This document shows, piece by piece, positions 10,233 to 22,252 of a stretch of 64,000 nt of DNA; positions within the stretch are counted from its first letter, which is position 1, and every line of letters begins with the position of its first letter. A program made the translations under genes and the position numbers. This DNA comes from Acanthochromis polyacanthus. Lineage: Eukaryota; Chordata; Actinopteri; Pomacentridae. The stretch is taken from NCBI RefSeq assembly GCF_021347895.1, contig NC_067118.1:38305755-38369754 (forward strand). The letters run 5' to 3'. The notes below the pieces were generated by a model. It did no database searches and was not told the origin of the DNA. It worked only from the letters and a program-made list of their open reading frames with translations.

Positions 10233-13200
10233 CAGCTGTTTGTTTGTTTTTTTAGTAATGTCTAATATCTTTGGAACAAACTTCTCTTTCTTTGTAGTTT
10301 TTCGATTTTATTATGTATTTTTCGAGTTTGTCTCAATCCAACACTTTGTAAGCTTGGTTTTGGTAAGTTTTATTAATAAAATATAGCTAAACCGATTATT
10401 AATTCTATTAATCAAAGTTGATTGATTGGTTTCAGTCTATAAGTTATGAAAGACAAACATAATGATAAATACAAAGCAGCAGCCTACATATAGGCCACAC
10501 ATTTAATTAATTAGTTAGATTATACACAGTTTAGCTTAATTTCGAGTCTGTGTTGTTTTATTCACCTTAAAGTTTGGTTTATTCAATAAAAAAAATGCAG
10601 CCACATGCTGAAAATTGTTAAAATATTCTCTGCTCTCCACTAGATGGCGCCAACAGAGAGCAAACAGCTGTGCAATGACAATTCCATTTCCATGAAAAGA
10701 AAATGAGTCTGTAGATTTATTTTTTAAGCTTCCTAAATTAGAAGAGATTCTGAATGCAAGGAGAAGATTATTTGCCCAACAAACAAACAGCGGAAAGCAT
10801 CCTTCTCACAGATATGGAAGCTTATTTTGCAGAAAATGCATAATTCAAATGGTGTTTATGTGACTGTGTGACATTGAACAATGGATTCTCTAAAACCACA
10901 GACTGACTCACCTGTTATAGTACATAAGTATATATTTATGTTAGTTATAAATATACTGTATAATTGTGCAGGTAACCATCCTGAACATCATCTCAGGCAA
11001 TTATCTCTGACACAAGGAGGAAAGGGGTAACAGTAAATGGGGGCGTTACTATGGCGATGACAGCAGCCATTTGTAGCGCCCCACCCACCCTTCCGTTTGC
11101 ACACGGCTCACTTTTCAGGATTATACCTGGGATTGCAGCACAGTCCTCTCTTATCGCACAGTGTGTGTCCTCTTTCCATACCTGGGAGCGCATTTATCAC
11201 ACCCTGCTTTACAGTTAATTATCTCTCTCCACAGACACACTCATGCATGCACAAATACCTCTGCAGGAAATCAGTGGAGCCCTTGTTACTGCTCACATCT
11301 TATGCTTTGCAATAAGTTAAGACAGCTGGGATGCCCTTAGATTATTGCACACTGTTGGGGGTAACTTCAAATAGTCGAGGCGCAAGATGGTCAATTAGAA
11401 TAATCCTCCTGTTGCTTTATTTTTAGAGTACTGATGCAAAATTCATCAGAAAAACAGAAATTCCCATGTAGCACCTATCTTACAGCTGCAGCACAGTAGC
11501 AGCATCTTGACTGGAGTGAAATATTGATAACTTACATGCTGTATATCCACAAAAATCACTCATGAATGAATACACATTGAATCATTACATGGTATGATAT
11601 TATTAACCTGCATCATTTCCTTAAAATGATTAAAAATCCTCATTAACAGAAGCTGCAATTTATTTGCAGAAAGCCAAGCTGTCCTATTTTTATTCTTACT
11701 TAATCATAAGAACATAAACATGCTGACAAGAAAAACATCAGTAGCACCGATGCCAAAGGTTGCTACGGTCAGGAGGATGAGTTTTCTTCTCTGTCATGTT
11801 TTTATGCAGGAAAAAAAACAGACAAGTGTGCTTTCAGACAGCAGCAATGATCCCACAAAAGCAGATGGCTGCACAGTCTGTGATCTGCCACGGCTGTTAT
11901 TAAAAATAGAGTTTTAAATCCTCCTCCTGCTTTTACTGACCATGCAAAATTGACCGTATACCTTCTCATGTGCAGCTAACTAAATTTTCTATTTTGTCCT
12001 GTTCTAAGCACTGTGGGTGTGAAATGAATTGCACTGATAATTCCCTCTCTCATATCCCTGACATCACTATTAATCGATCCAACATAAATACAGAACAGTG
12101 TGAGCTACCTCCATTTATCTGAGTCAACAAATTTGTGCAGTGAAGGCGATGGCAGCTTATGTCTTATATCCCCCTGGGATGATGCAGTGGTGCTGCACAC
12201 TCCTTCAGAGATATTTATGGACACGTGTGAGAAGCTGAAAATGTCCCATGGGGGCGCGGAGGAAGTTTGGCTAAAACAAGCTGGTGAGGACACATATCCT
12301 CCTTCTGGCAGGCACTCTCCACTTCCATCTGGCTTTTTCTCTTTATCTCTCTGTCACTGTCTTGGTTCCACTCCGTCTGTCTGCACTGATGTGTCTTTGT
12401 TTCATTTTCTTGACTTCATCCTCTTCAGCTCCTCAATAGGGCTTTCCATGATGTCTCTATTTGTGCTCTTGCTGTTTGTCATTTCTGATGCACCAGCATA
12501 AACACTTACACAATACCACAGCACGGCAGCGATGATTGCTGTCTAACCCGTTGTTAGAGCTAGTCTTTGTGACCACCCTCTTTTCCACACTGCTGCAACA
12601 ACACCCAGTGTCAGAGGTGGAGAAGCTGCTATTTCCAGCCAGGCTTCGAGCCATGATGAGCCACAAAATGCTGTTGATTCCCCCTCTCATTCGTGTGATT
12701 TGATTGGCTCAGTTCATTAGACTTTCAGGGAGTGAGCCGGGTGGTGTGGCATGCAGGCAGCATGGGGCAAAAAAAAAAACACGGACCCACGAAGGGTGCA
12801 GTTTTAGGGTCTGCATAATGTATAGCAATGTGCTGGTGGGTTGCTGTCACAGCAAGACTGCATACTGAGAGGAAGATGACTCTAATTGTGTTCCTGGAGG
12901 GCTCCAAGTGTTTTTGAAATTCTCTTGATATGATGCAGGGGTGGGAGTTAATCACAAGGACTGAAAGCTCTCACAGACGGTACCGTCTTAATAAGCTTCA
13001 TACTGCTGGGAACGGTCATTAATTCTCTTGATCTGTTGGTGGAGGCTGGGCACTGGTCAATTTATCAACCACATCAGCCTTTAATCAAATGAGCTGCAAC
13101 CTGTGCATCTACAAGAGAAAGTTAATAAATTGATATTGAAAGAATAACCAAATGAACTCCATGAAAACTGCATAAGAATCACGCGGCAACACCAAGCGCA

Positions 13201-16200
13201 TTCGCTTTAATGGTAAAAAATATACCCAGATTTAATTTTGCAGTGCATTAGACTAAATGAACAGGAGTAGCTGAAGGTTGGGGTGCATAAATCCATAATG
13301 TTTGGATTCATTTGTAGAGACTAAAATGTGCTCACTCTGGAACTGGAGTCAGGGCATTAAAAGCATGCAATTTGTTCTTAAGCTTCTCAAAGCAAACGAA
13401 ATGATTCAGGCTTTTCTGTACTTTTCCTGTCATTTTTTTTCACACTATGTATCCTAGAAATATACAATTACCTCTTTAATCTGTAGGAAATGTGGACTGC
13501 AGACATCCACATTCAATGCATAATCGCAAACATTCATTAAATGCCTTGACACCTATCATCTACCGCCTCACTGCTTACAGTAAGACTTAATTCAGTAGAT
13601 ATAATGAAAATACATCAATTTGTAAAGAATCTATGAGTACATTGATGAGGAATGAAGGCTACCAGACAGAGAATGTTATGGTCAGTAAGTCAGTGTGAGA
13701 CTGTACAAAATTAATGTGCTGCAGAGGTCAGCGGTGTTCAGGACAAAGGTGGATGTAGGTAGAGATGCAGCACTGATGTAACATTTACAGCATCGATGCT
13801 GCAGATTTGTCTCTGGCCCTGTACTGAATTAGTGTAATGCTCTGTGTAATTTCTCTCTGCTGCAGACAAATCTGATATTCATGCCACAAGCAATAGGTGA
13901 AAGCTTTCATGTAAAAAGCGAAAAACAAAAGAAAGCCCACCCACCAAAAAAAGATTTTTGTCGAATCTCCAGATTTGTTGCAGTTTTGCTGTAGCAGACA
14001 GGTTTATTTGTTAGAGTGCTCCACTTATCCCCACGCGACTCACCCTGACAGCCAACTGACAACTCCTCACAAATACACTGTCAACAAGAACATCAAGCCA
14101 TGTATCATTTTATTTTTCCACATGAGCGATGAAGAATGCCGCCGTACCGTCATCAGATTTATATACATGGCTTCAGATTGTGCATGGAAGACATTTTGCT
14201 CGACTGGTTTGCTGCTGTCGTGACCATTTTTCAATCGCTTTCATGTCAGTTCTGTTGACTATGTGCTCTTTTTTCGCATAGATCAGGACAAGATTCCATT
14301 GAAGTGTTTTGGTGTATAGATCAAATTGGATATAAGGAAGAAAATAGGCTTTTAAAGACACTCTTTTTCTCTCTACAGCAGAGAACTAATATTGCGGGTA
14401 GATTAAAATGGCTCAAAGATGAGATGATGGTTAGAAAAAAAACTGCAGTAAAAGCATCATTTACTTTGAAAAGACCCACAGCTATACAGTTGTAAAAAAA
14501 TGGTTTTCAAGGTCTGAATGAAACTACAGAATGTGGGAACATGATGAAGAAAACTCTCCATGTGAGGTGGTTATGGCAGCCAAAATCATCGTCTCAGGGA
14601 AGACCTCTAATTACAATTTATATATTATCAGATGTGTCAATTGTATTTTTGTTAACAGATGCTTCAGGTCTAAAGAAGCACTAACTCGTGCCAATGGTAC
14701 CCTGTACACCAAACCATAATAAAAGACGTCATGAATAATTGATCACAAAGACCCCAAAGAGACTGTACTCACAGATCTGCAATATGGTTTAGTGTATCAA
14801 TGTGCATGACAAATTATGCGTTTGCTCATGATTTAGCAAAGCGGTGCCCATGTGAATAATACATGTGTGGAACAGGAACGTACAGAGCCGCATTTACTGC
14901 AGAAGGACTGCTCAATTATTTGCCAGCATTGTGATGGCACCCACGAGGCTGCCAGACTTCACCGTTGTTGCTTCTCTTCTCACTTCACACCAATGATCCT
15001 GTCCGTTGGGAGCACATAGAAACCGCTGTGTTTGTGGGTGACTGTGGAGGTGTGCTGTGTGTTTTGTTGGTTAGTTGCTTACAGCAGCCTTGAAGGGATT
15101 GGCACTGAGCAGCTGTAGAAAATGAGGGGGGTAACCTTGTTTATGCCTATTACAGTTTGGCTGTTAAAACAGACAAACATCGGAACAATAGTCTGCCCTG
15201 TCGCTAATGAGGCGCCACACAAACACCCAGCAGGCCTGAGGCTCAGTCAAGTGGGTTAAGTTGATGAGAGTATTTGTGTGAAAAGGTCCACAGTTTAGTA
15301 ACAGGGCATGAAAATCCAGGTGTCAGCGTGTCGATCTATACTAGGTAACAGCTCCTCATTAGCTGCCTCGTTATACCTACTATGTGGAAATACAGCCGTT
15401 CTACTGGTTACTCTCCCATGTATTTGCAACTACGGATTGATTTGCAGTGAATTACATGGCCGCCGCCCTCTCCTGGGACTGCAAGACAATCAATGCTCTG
15501 TCTCCGTAATATGAATATAATGTAAAAAGCAGCTCATAGCAATTCATGTATAATCAATGAAAGAACATTTTGCAGCAATAAGCGAGGAGTGAAGCCGCGG
15601 GATGTTTTAATTTTATCACAAAGCCTCGCAGGTTCCGCAGACCTTTATTGGAAATATTCTGCCCCAGTCGCGATTAGTGTGACCTTTATCTATGAGATTT
15701 GCAATCACTTAAAAGCAAAGTCTGTACATATCAAATATGAGGTGAGTACCACTCATTTTGATAGCAGTTTAAGTCTTAACTCGCCCTGCAGGATTAACAG
15801 TCTGAGGATATTTGAAAAGTAAGACAGAGAGAGAGCAAACAAGGAGGCTGTTTGTGGATTACGTAGGATGAGGTTTCAAGGACTTTGTCTCGGTTGGACA
15901 CAGATTTGAAAATAAAAGGTAAATTGTGAATTCAGTAGCTATGAACGAACTATGCTGTGACCGCAGTGACGATGCAGTTCTTATTCATGCATGAGCGGAT
16001 ATTCTGAGGTGATATAAGATGGCTGAGGGCAAACTAAAATGAGTTCTAAGGTTTTCAGCACAAAAATGAGATGATTCCTCTGCTTTTCCTCTTAGTTTGC
16101 TTTCTGGCTAACCCACTTCTGTTATGCTCTTGTTATCATTTACAAAGTTGTGGATTCACACAGAGCAATAGAAAATGGTTGAAATTATTTATGCAGCTCC

Positions 16201-17075
16201 AGCTGAGCTGACATAAAAGAAACTTTTATGGCATCTCTCCCGGTCGTTTTTTTCCCCCAGGATGCTTCTATTCTCGCTCTCTTTTTTTCCCCCAGACGAC
16301 TCTGTTGTCTTTTTCAACTGCAACCTTTTTCATCTGGCTTCAGTTCTGTCCTTTTTTTTCTTGTTTTGCTTTGTTTTTCATACAGCAATTTACTTGAAAT
16401 TCCCACATCGTGATACACACCACATTTACATCTCATTGTCACAGGGGCAGCGCTAATTGATAAGATGAAAACACAAGCAAAGCACGAAAGCATGAAACAC
16501 CCAAATATGCACCATATTGGAAATGATAATAGTCAGATGGAGAGTGAGCTCACTGACCAGAAAGCACAAGCCAGTAATGAGTCACACATCTGTGAAGCAC
16601 GGAGTTAATGAGTTTGTCAGTTTTGCTCATGAATTTATCTGAAGAGCTCAGTGAGGTTGGCAGACATTTTGGGGGACATCATCGTGTTTTTGGACATCCG
16701 GAGCATCATGTGGCAGATTGTCTGTTGCACCATGACGCCTAAAACCATTTGTCTGATGAGAAATCGTGGAGTTATGGATATTAAAGTGTCTGGCTACGGC
16801 TCGAGTTGATATGCCAACAGTCTGTACTCATCTTTCGCTTATCATCTGTGGCATTGCATCAACAGAATAAAGCTACATTTTAAGGTGCACTTCTATAGTC
16901 ACAGGTCAAATGAGTGTCTGTGTGCTGGTCACATTATCTGATTATTGTCTTTCAAAGCCACATCAGACTACCATGTGGATTAAGTGAATTAAGATGAAGA
17001 ATTTGTCATCGGTTGAATCCAGAAAGCCAGCATCACATTTCAGTGAGGTGTTTTCTTTAAGTTCTCACAATGGAT
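10233..17075. other. Intergenic sequence without recognisable genes
   Basis: I see no coding exon, RNA gene or clear transposon here. Open frames are short (the longest is 133 codons at 12100-12501) and show no family resemblance. The DNA is AT-rich and mostly unique-looking. Confidence 0.5.
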
Positions 17076-17480
17076 AACTAAAGATGTTCTAAAAACATTC
17101 AGTGATAACATTGTTAGATCATTATGTCCTATGTTCTTAAAACTGAATGTGACAATGTTTTATAGAACAATATTGTTATAATGTGTTCCCCTTCATAACA
17201 TCCCCAAAACATCCTCACAACATAACAGGCAGATGTTCAAAATGTCTCCTAAAGAACATCTGGGAAGCCTTGAGAATGTTCCTGCTTTGTTACCAGGGAA
17301 CATAATCTTTGCTCCTGATAGCGTCCTCTAAATGTTGACCTGAAAATATTATCTTGATGGGAACATTATTGGAAATGAACATTTTCTTAAAAACACTCTC
17401 TGTACATTTATTTAAAACATGTTTTTTTTAAATAATATTGGAACTTTCAGGTAATCGAATGTTGCAGGAATGTTCACTGG
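17076..17480. repeat. Dispersed AACATT/TGTTC-rich repeat, copy 1
   Basis: The segment is built from imperfect short repeats around the words GAACATT, ATGTTCT and AACATCC. It shares TAACTAAAGATGTTC, then CA-TGTTAGATCATTATG with the second copy near 44977-45030. It is not coding. Confidence 0.6.
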
Positions 17481-17514
17481 CAGCTGGGATGCTGCATTTA
17501 TATTTACTTTAGTG

Positions 17515-17885
17515 TGGTTTCAAAAGACACACACCTGCATGTATAAAGTTCCAAGGACAAGAACCCAGTCTTGGAGTCAAAGGATCTCTCTGTAGAGAAC
17601 TTTCAGCACCAACACATAGCACCAGGACAATGTTGGATTGGTTTGATGACACTTCTCTGAGTGTCCTTGAAAGACTCGGACGTCTGAGTTAGACCTCACA
17701 GAACAGCTGTGGAGACACCTGAAGGTGGCAGCTCACAGATGCTTCCCATACAAACTGATGGAGCCTGACAGGAACCGCCAGGAAGAACTGGGATAAACTG
17801 TAAGAATCCAGCCGTGCAAAGCTTGAAGTGAGTTGCAGGAAAAGACTCAAAGCTGTAATTGCTAACAAAGCAGCACCTACCTACT
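17515..17885 (+). mobile_element. Internally deleted Tc1-like transposase remnant
   Basis: The order of blocks follows a salmonid/fish Tc1-like element on the plus strand. These are CACACACCTGCATGTATAAA, GAGTCAAAGGATCTCTCTGT, GTGTCCTTGAAAGACTCGGA, AACAGCTGTGGAGACACCTG, ATGCTTCCCATACAAACTGA with TGGAGC, GAAGAACTGGGATAAACTG, and AAAGACTCAAAGCTGTAATT near the end. The centre of the transposase is missing and the frame is broken. Terminal repeats are not recognised. Confidence 0.65.
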
Positions 17886-17935
17886 TATTTCATTAATGAG
17901 AAAAATGCTAGTTACGTTAATTTAAAAGAAAATCT

Positions 17936-18480
17936 GCAACACAACGAAATGGGCAAGTAGTTAAGGGGTCCGACTGCTGTCAGACATACAGCAGCTTCTA
18001 GACTGTAGTTTACACAATAGGAAGCATTTAATTCTTTATTAGAATATGTGTTTTTGAATATATAACTAACTGCAGGAAATTGTAAACACAAAAAATACTA
18101 ATTTTCAAACAGAAATTTTATTTTCTAAATGAAAAAAATGCAGTAAATTAATAGAAAATAACCATCTCATAAAAATACAGCCATTTTCTATCCTTAAATA
18201 TTTTTCTATCCTTTATAATTAAAACTTTTTTATTATCTTGTAATATTCGTGTTGCAATTTTTTACATATAAATTTATTTAACATTCTAGTTTTACAATTT
18301 GATATTTTCATGTTTTTATGAAAACAAAAAGATCTGTAAAATAAAAAACTATAATAACTATATTTTCGGTCTTTTTTATCTGAAAAAATGGAAACAAAAC
18401 ATTTCTGTAAAATTACAGATTTTAATTCACAACATAATGAAGTGTACAAGTAATAAAGGGTTCAGACTTCTGCCTTAAGC
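17936..18480. repeat. AT-rich dispersed repeat, copy 1
   Basis: It shares ordered blocks with 21489-22210: GCAGCAGCTTCTAGACTGTA (copy 2 has GCAGCAGCTTCTATAGTTTA), AATAACCATCTCATAAAAAT, TTTTACAATTTGATATTTTC, and TGTAAAATAAAAA. No open frame of note is present. The family identity is unknown to me. Confidence 0.6.
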
Positions 18481-20883
18481 GACCATATATTCTTCTGAAG
18501 ATCACACTTTAGCATGATGTACTTACTTTTTCTTCATTTGATTTCTTTCTTTTTAAAAATGCCACGGGTAAAACTCGAACTCGAGTGCCCACAGTTGACA
18601 AAATTTGCATTCACTGTACAAGAGCCAGATGTGCACACATGAAAAAAGCAAAAGGCTCAGGTAAACATCCGAGAGTGCTTCCACCACAGAGAGGGGAGTG
18701 AATGAAAAATGCTCTTTTATCTCATCTCTCTCTGCTCTGCCAATGCACCAGCCAGATGCCAATATTTAATGCTTATGGATGGCCTGCTCAGCATCAATTA
18801 GAGCCAGTTTAAAATGAGGTGAATCACTGCACATGTTCCGGCTTTGCAGGATTAAGAGGGCTGATACAACAGTTTTAAAGGTCATGCTGGGTCTTCATTT
18901 GCAGTCAGGGGCCGAGTGGACTGCAGCAGGTAACGGACACTTAAACAAGACAGCAGTCGTCCTGTTAACCTCCAGGACCCGTTGACCTGACTGACCAGTC
19001 TATTATACGCCTGTGAGAAATGTTAGAATCCAGCCTTTGTGGAGAGTTCGACTGTCTTTGCTGACTGCACAGAAGTAATGATTCAGCTCTGTGGTCATTT
19101 TAAAGCTCTAGTTAGTGGTGCTGTTATGCAGGACTGTGTCGTATTGAAAGATGTTTCCAATTTAATTAACGTTTATTGGCACTGACCGATGCCACATACC
19201 ACAGCGTTTATGTCCTGAGCTGGTTTGCGACGCCCGTCTACCGCTCTGTCCCCCTCACTCATATATAACCAGGGCTGGACAAAACATTACAAGTGTCTTG
19301 AAATGCACTGCTGTTCATTACAACACCAAATAACAGAGATGAATCATCTCCTTTCTGATGCGTTGTCAACACGGCTCGAACGTTACAAGACTACAAAGTT
19401 GTTGTTGTTTTATTACAGGTCTATTGCATTGGGTTGCAATAGGCAGTGTATCCAATTAGCTGCTCAGCCAGTCTGCCATTCAGATGAAATAAAATAGCCA
19501 ATATGACTCATCCATGCACTAATGCTGTACCTTGCATGCATAAGACAACTGCAGATGAGCCCTCTGAAGTCTAAATGCCCAGAGCTGCAAATTTATACAG
19601 AAGAGTGATTTCCAATAATGAGGCTTAACAGCAAGCCTTCATTTGTCTCCATTAACTCTTGTCTGGGTTAACAGACTTCAAAGGCCGCGTATAGTTAAAG
19701 AAATACGCTGAAGCACTGCAGCATTCACTGGCTTGATAGCATGACAGCAGACTATTCAGGGTACAGACAAGATGAAACCGCTCTGTTGTTGCTTTGTAGT
19801 ACATTTATTCATTAAGATGAGAGGCCGGTGTTTCAACAAGGAAAGGTTCAGGTTGGAAGCTGTCAAATCAAAAGTCATATATGGCATGAAGGGGTTGTAA
19901 TCATAGGGCTTACAGGAAGTCTTTCATTTAGTTACAAAATAGACACAAACTGGATGTTATATATAGATGATGTCAGATAAAAAAGGGATCAAATTTAAAG
20001 GTACTATGTGTGAGAATGTGAAGCAGTTTGCATGTATTCATTTGCATGTATCTTTTTTTCTTCTTCCAAGTTTCTATGTAAAATACTGCAGGGAAATTCT
20101 CAGGGATGATTACAGATTTATCTGTTGAAACTTGTGTGACTCCATGGTACTATCAGAGGTACATACGGGTATCGTCAGCAGGGCATTCAATTCACAAAGA
20201 AACCAAACAGAAAAAACATTATTCAAATTATAATGCCACATAATCCTATCATTCTCTGCTGGTGCTGGAAAGTCAAATACAGTCAAATATGGTTTACAAT
20301 GCAATTACAGTGCTGGTCTGTCATATTCAGGTTGCTCCATCACGCCAACCTACAAAGTACGAGTATACATGCAGAAATGTGGACAACAGGATGCTGACTC
20401 CAGTTCATCTAACCCCTTGATGCCTACTGTCACAAATTCACAACATACTGCTTTTATTCAGACTGCAGCCGAGATAGCGTATCCATTCCTCCAATGCCAG
20501 TTTGTGCATATTCAACACGTACCTCAGAACCTTTTGCAAGCACTGGTTTCTCGTAGGACCGATCAGAGTGGGACCTAATTATTATATATCTGTCTTTATT
20601 ATAATATATCTGTTCTATGTGTAATAGATACATTAAGAATCTCCACTTATTTTAGAATCAGCTGGAAAGCAAAAACATGCAAAAGTTTTTTAAAAATTGA
20701 ATTGTAAACAAAGTTAGGCATCAAAGGGTTAACGGCCACGAGTGTCATGAGATTTTTCTTTAAACATGAAGTAAAGAAAGGGGCATTGCAAAATCCTATT
20801 GAAGAGAAAGGACCCTGAGGTTATCCAATCTGGAATGAATAAAAAATGCAAATGATCATTCAAAAAACATAATGCAAAACCAC
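18481..20883. other. Intergenic sequence, no gene seen
   Basis: The stretch is AT-rich with only short, unsupported open frames. No repeat family is recognised. Confidence 0.45.
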
Positions 20884-21247
20884 ACAGTGGCTCAGTGGTT
20901 AGCACTTTCACCTTGCAGCTACAAGAGCCTCGGTTCGTGTCCCGGCCTTCCTGGGATCTTTCTGCGTGGAGTTTGTATGTTCTCTCTGTACATGCGTGGG
21001 TTTTCTCTGGGTACTCCTGCTTCCTCCCAAAGTTCAAAAACATGCTGAGGTTAGCTGCTGATTCTAAGTTGTCTGTAGGTCTGAATGCAAGTGAAAGTGT
21101 GGTTGTCTCTCTGTATAGCCCTGCGATCGACTGGTGACCTGTCCAGGGTGTCCCGTGCCTTCACCCTAAGTCAGCTGGGATAAACTCCAGCACCCCCACG
21201 ACCCAAATGAGGATTAAGCAGTATATAGATGATGGATGGATGGATGG
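20884..21247 (+). mobile_element. tRNA-headed SINE-like repeat with GGATGG tail
   Basis: The segment begins with CAGTGGCTCAGTGGTTAGCA (box-A-like), then CCTCGGTTCGTGTCCCGG (box-B-like). It continues with the common fish body GTGGAGTTTGTATGTTCTC, CAGCTGGGATAAACTCCAGC and ends in ATGGATGGATGGATGG. This family is ubiquitous in teleosts. The copy looks nearly complete. Confidence 0.75.
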
Positions 21248-21488
21248 ATAATGCAAAACCTTTACTAAACAAATCAATTTCATCTCGTACATGGCTCTGT
21301 TCCCACTGAAAACAGCTGCAGTGAGAGTGAACCAGAACATGAAAGTTACTTCAAGCTCTGTAATCCTGAAGGAATCTGGATAACAGGTTTATAATTCTTT
21401 GTGGGTTTGTCAGTACGAGCAGTCAACATGATCCGCTGTTAATACCAGTTTTAAATGACTGATTGGAGCCGTTTTACTCTACAGATGA

Positions 21489-22210
21489 TGGAGTCCGTCA
21501 CCACCTGATGGTCAGATTTGATTTACGTTGTTATGAAATATTGCTGTTGCTCTACATTCACTCACCTGAGGTGCAGCAGCTTCTATAGTTTACACAGTTG
21601 GAGGCATTTCATTATTCATTTGTATTTACTTTTGGTTTGTTTCATATATTTTTTATTTCACACTGAAAAGAACACTAACAATGAACAACAAAAAGGCACA
21701 TTTCTGGTGCACCAACAAAATAAAGCAAAACAGTAAAATAATGAAAAATAACCATCTTGTAAAAATATAGTAATGTTCCATAAATACAATAATTAATCAA
21801 TAATAATTACTGAATTTCCCTTCGGGGATGAATAAAGTGATTCTGATTCTAATTATCTAGACTTAATCTGAATATCTGAATAATCTGAATATGAAAATGT
21901 GCCTTTTTGAGTGTTTATATGACAAAAAAGAAAAAAATAGAAGACATTTTGGTTGTTCACTGCTGCAGGGAGTATTTTATATAATTTAATTTTATATAAA
22001 TTCTATTTTTACAATTTGGTATTTTCATGCATTTAAAAGTTATAGAAAAAATATGTAAAATAAAAACAAAAAATCCATGAAAAACTGTTTTTACTTCATT
22101 GGGGTAATGTTGGTTTATTTTAATTCGTTATTATACACTGTAAAAAAATTGTTTAAAAAAAGTAAAGTAATTTTCTATAATTAATCTACATTTCTATCCT
22201 TAAAACATGT
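21489..22210. repeat. AT-rich dispersed repeat, copy 2, with a nested LINE/SINE tail
   Basis: This is the second copy of the family at 17936-18480 (GCAGCAGCTTCTATAGTTTA, AATAACCATCTTGTAAAAAT, TTTTACAATTTGGTATTTTC, TGTAAAATAAAAAC). Around 21808-21850 it carries GAATTTCCCTTCGGGGATGA followed by ATAAAGTGATTCTGATTCT, the standard 3' tail of fish LINE/SINE pairs. This suggests a nested insertion. Confidence 0.55.
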
Positions 22211-22211
22211 G

Positions 22212-22214
22212 CAA

Positions 22215-22250
<36 letters not shown>

Positions 22251-22252
22251 CT
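22212..22252. repeat. (TATC)n microsatellite
   Basis: About nine uninterrupted tetranucleotide copies follow AATATGTGCAATA-like sequence. It may descend from the tail of the adjacent retroelement end. Confidence 0.9.

Noticed and set aside
12100..12501. 133-codon plus-strand frame with a hydrophobic end
   Set aside because: The hydrophobic C-terminus looks membrane-like, but composition and context give no support; probably chance.
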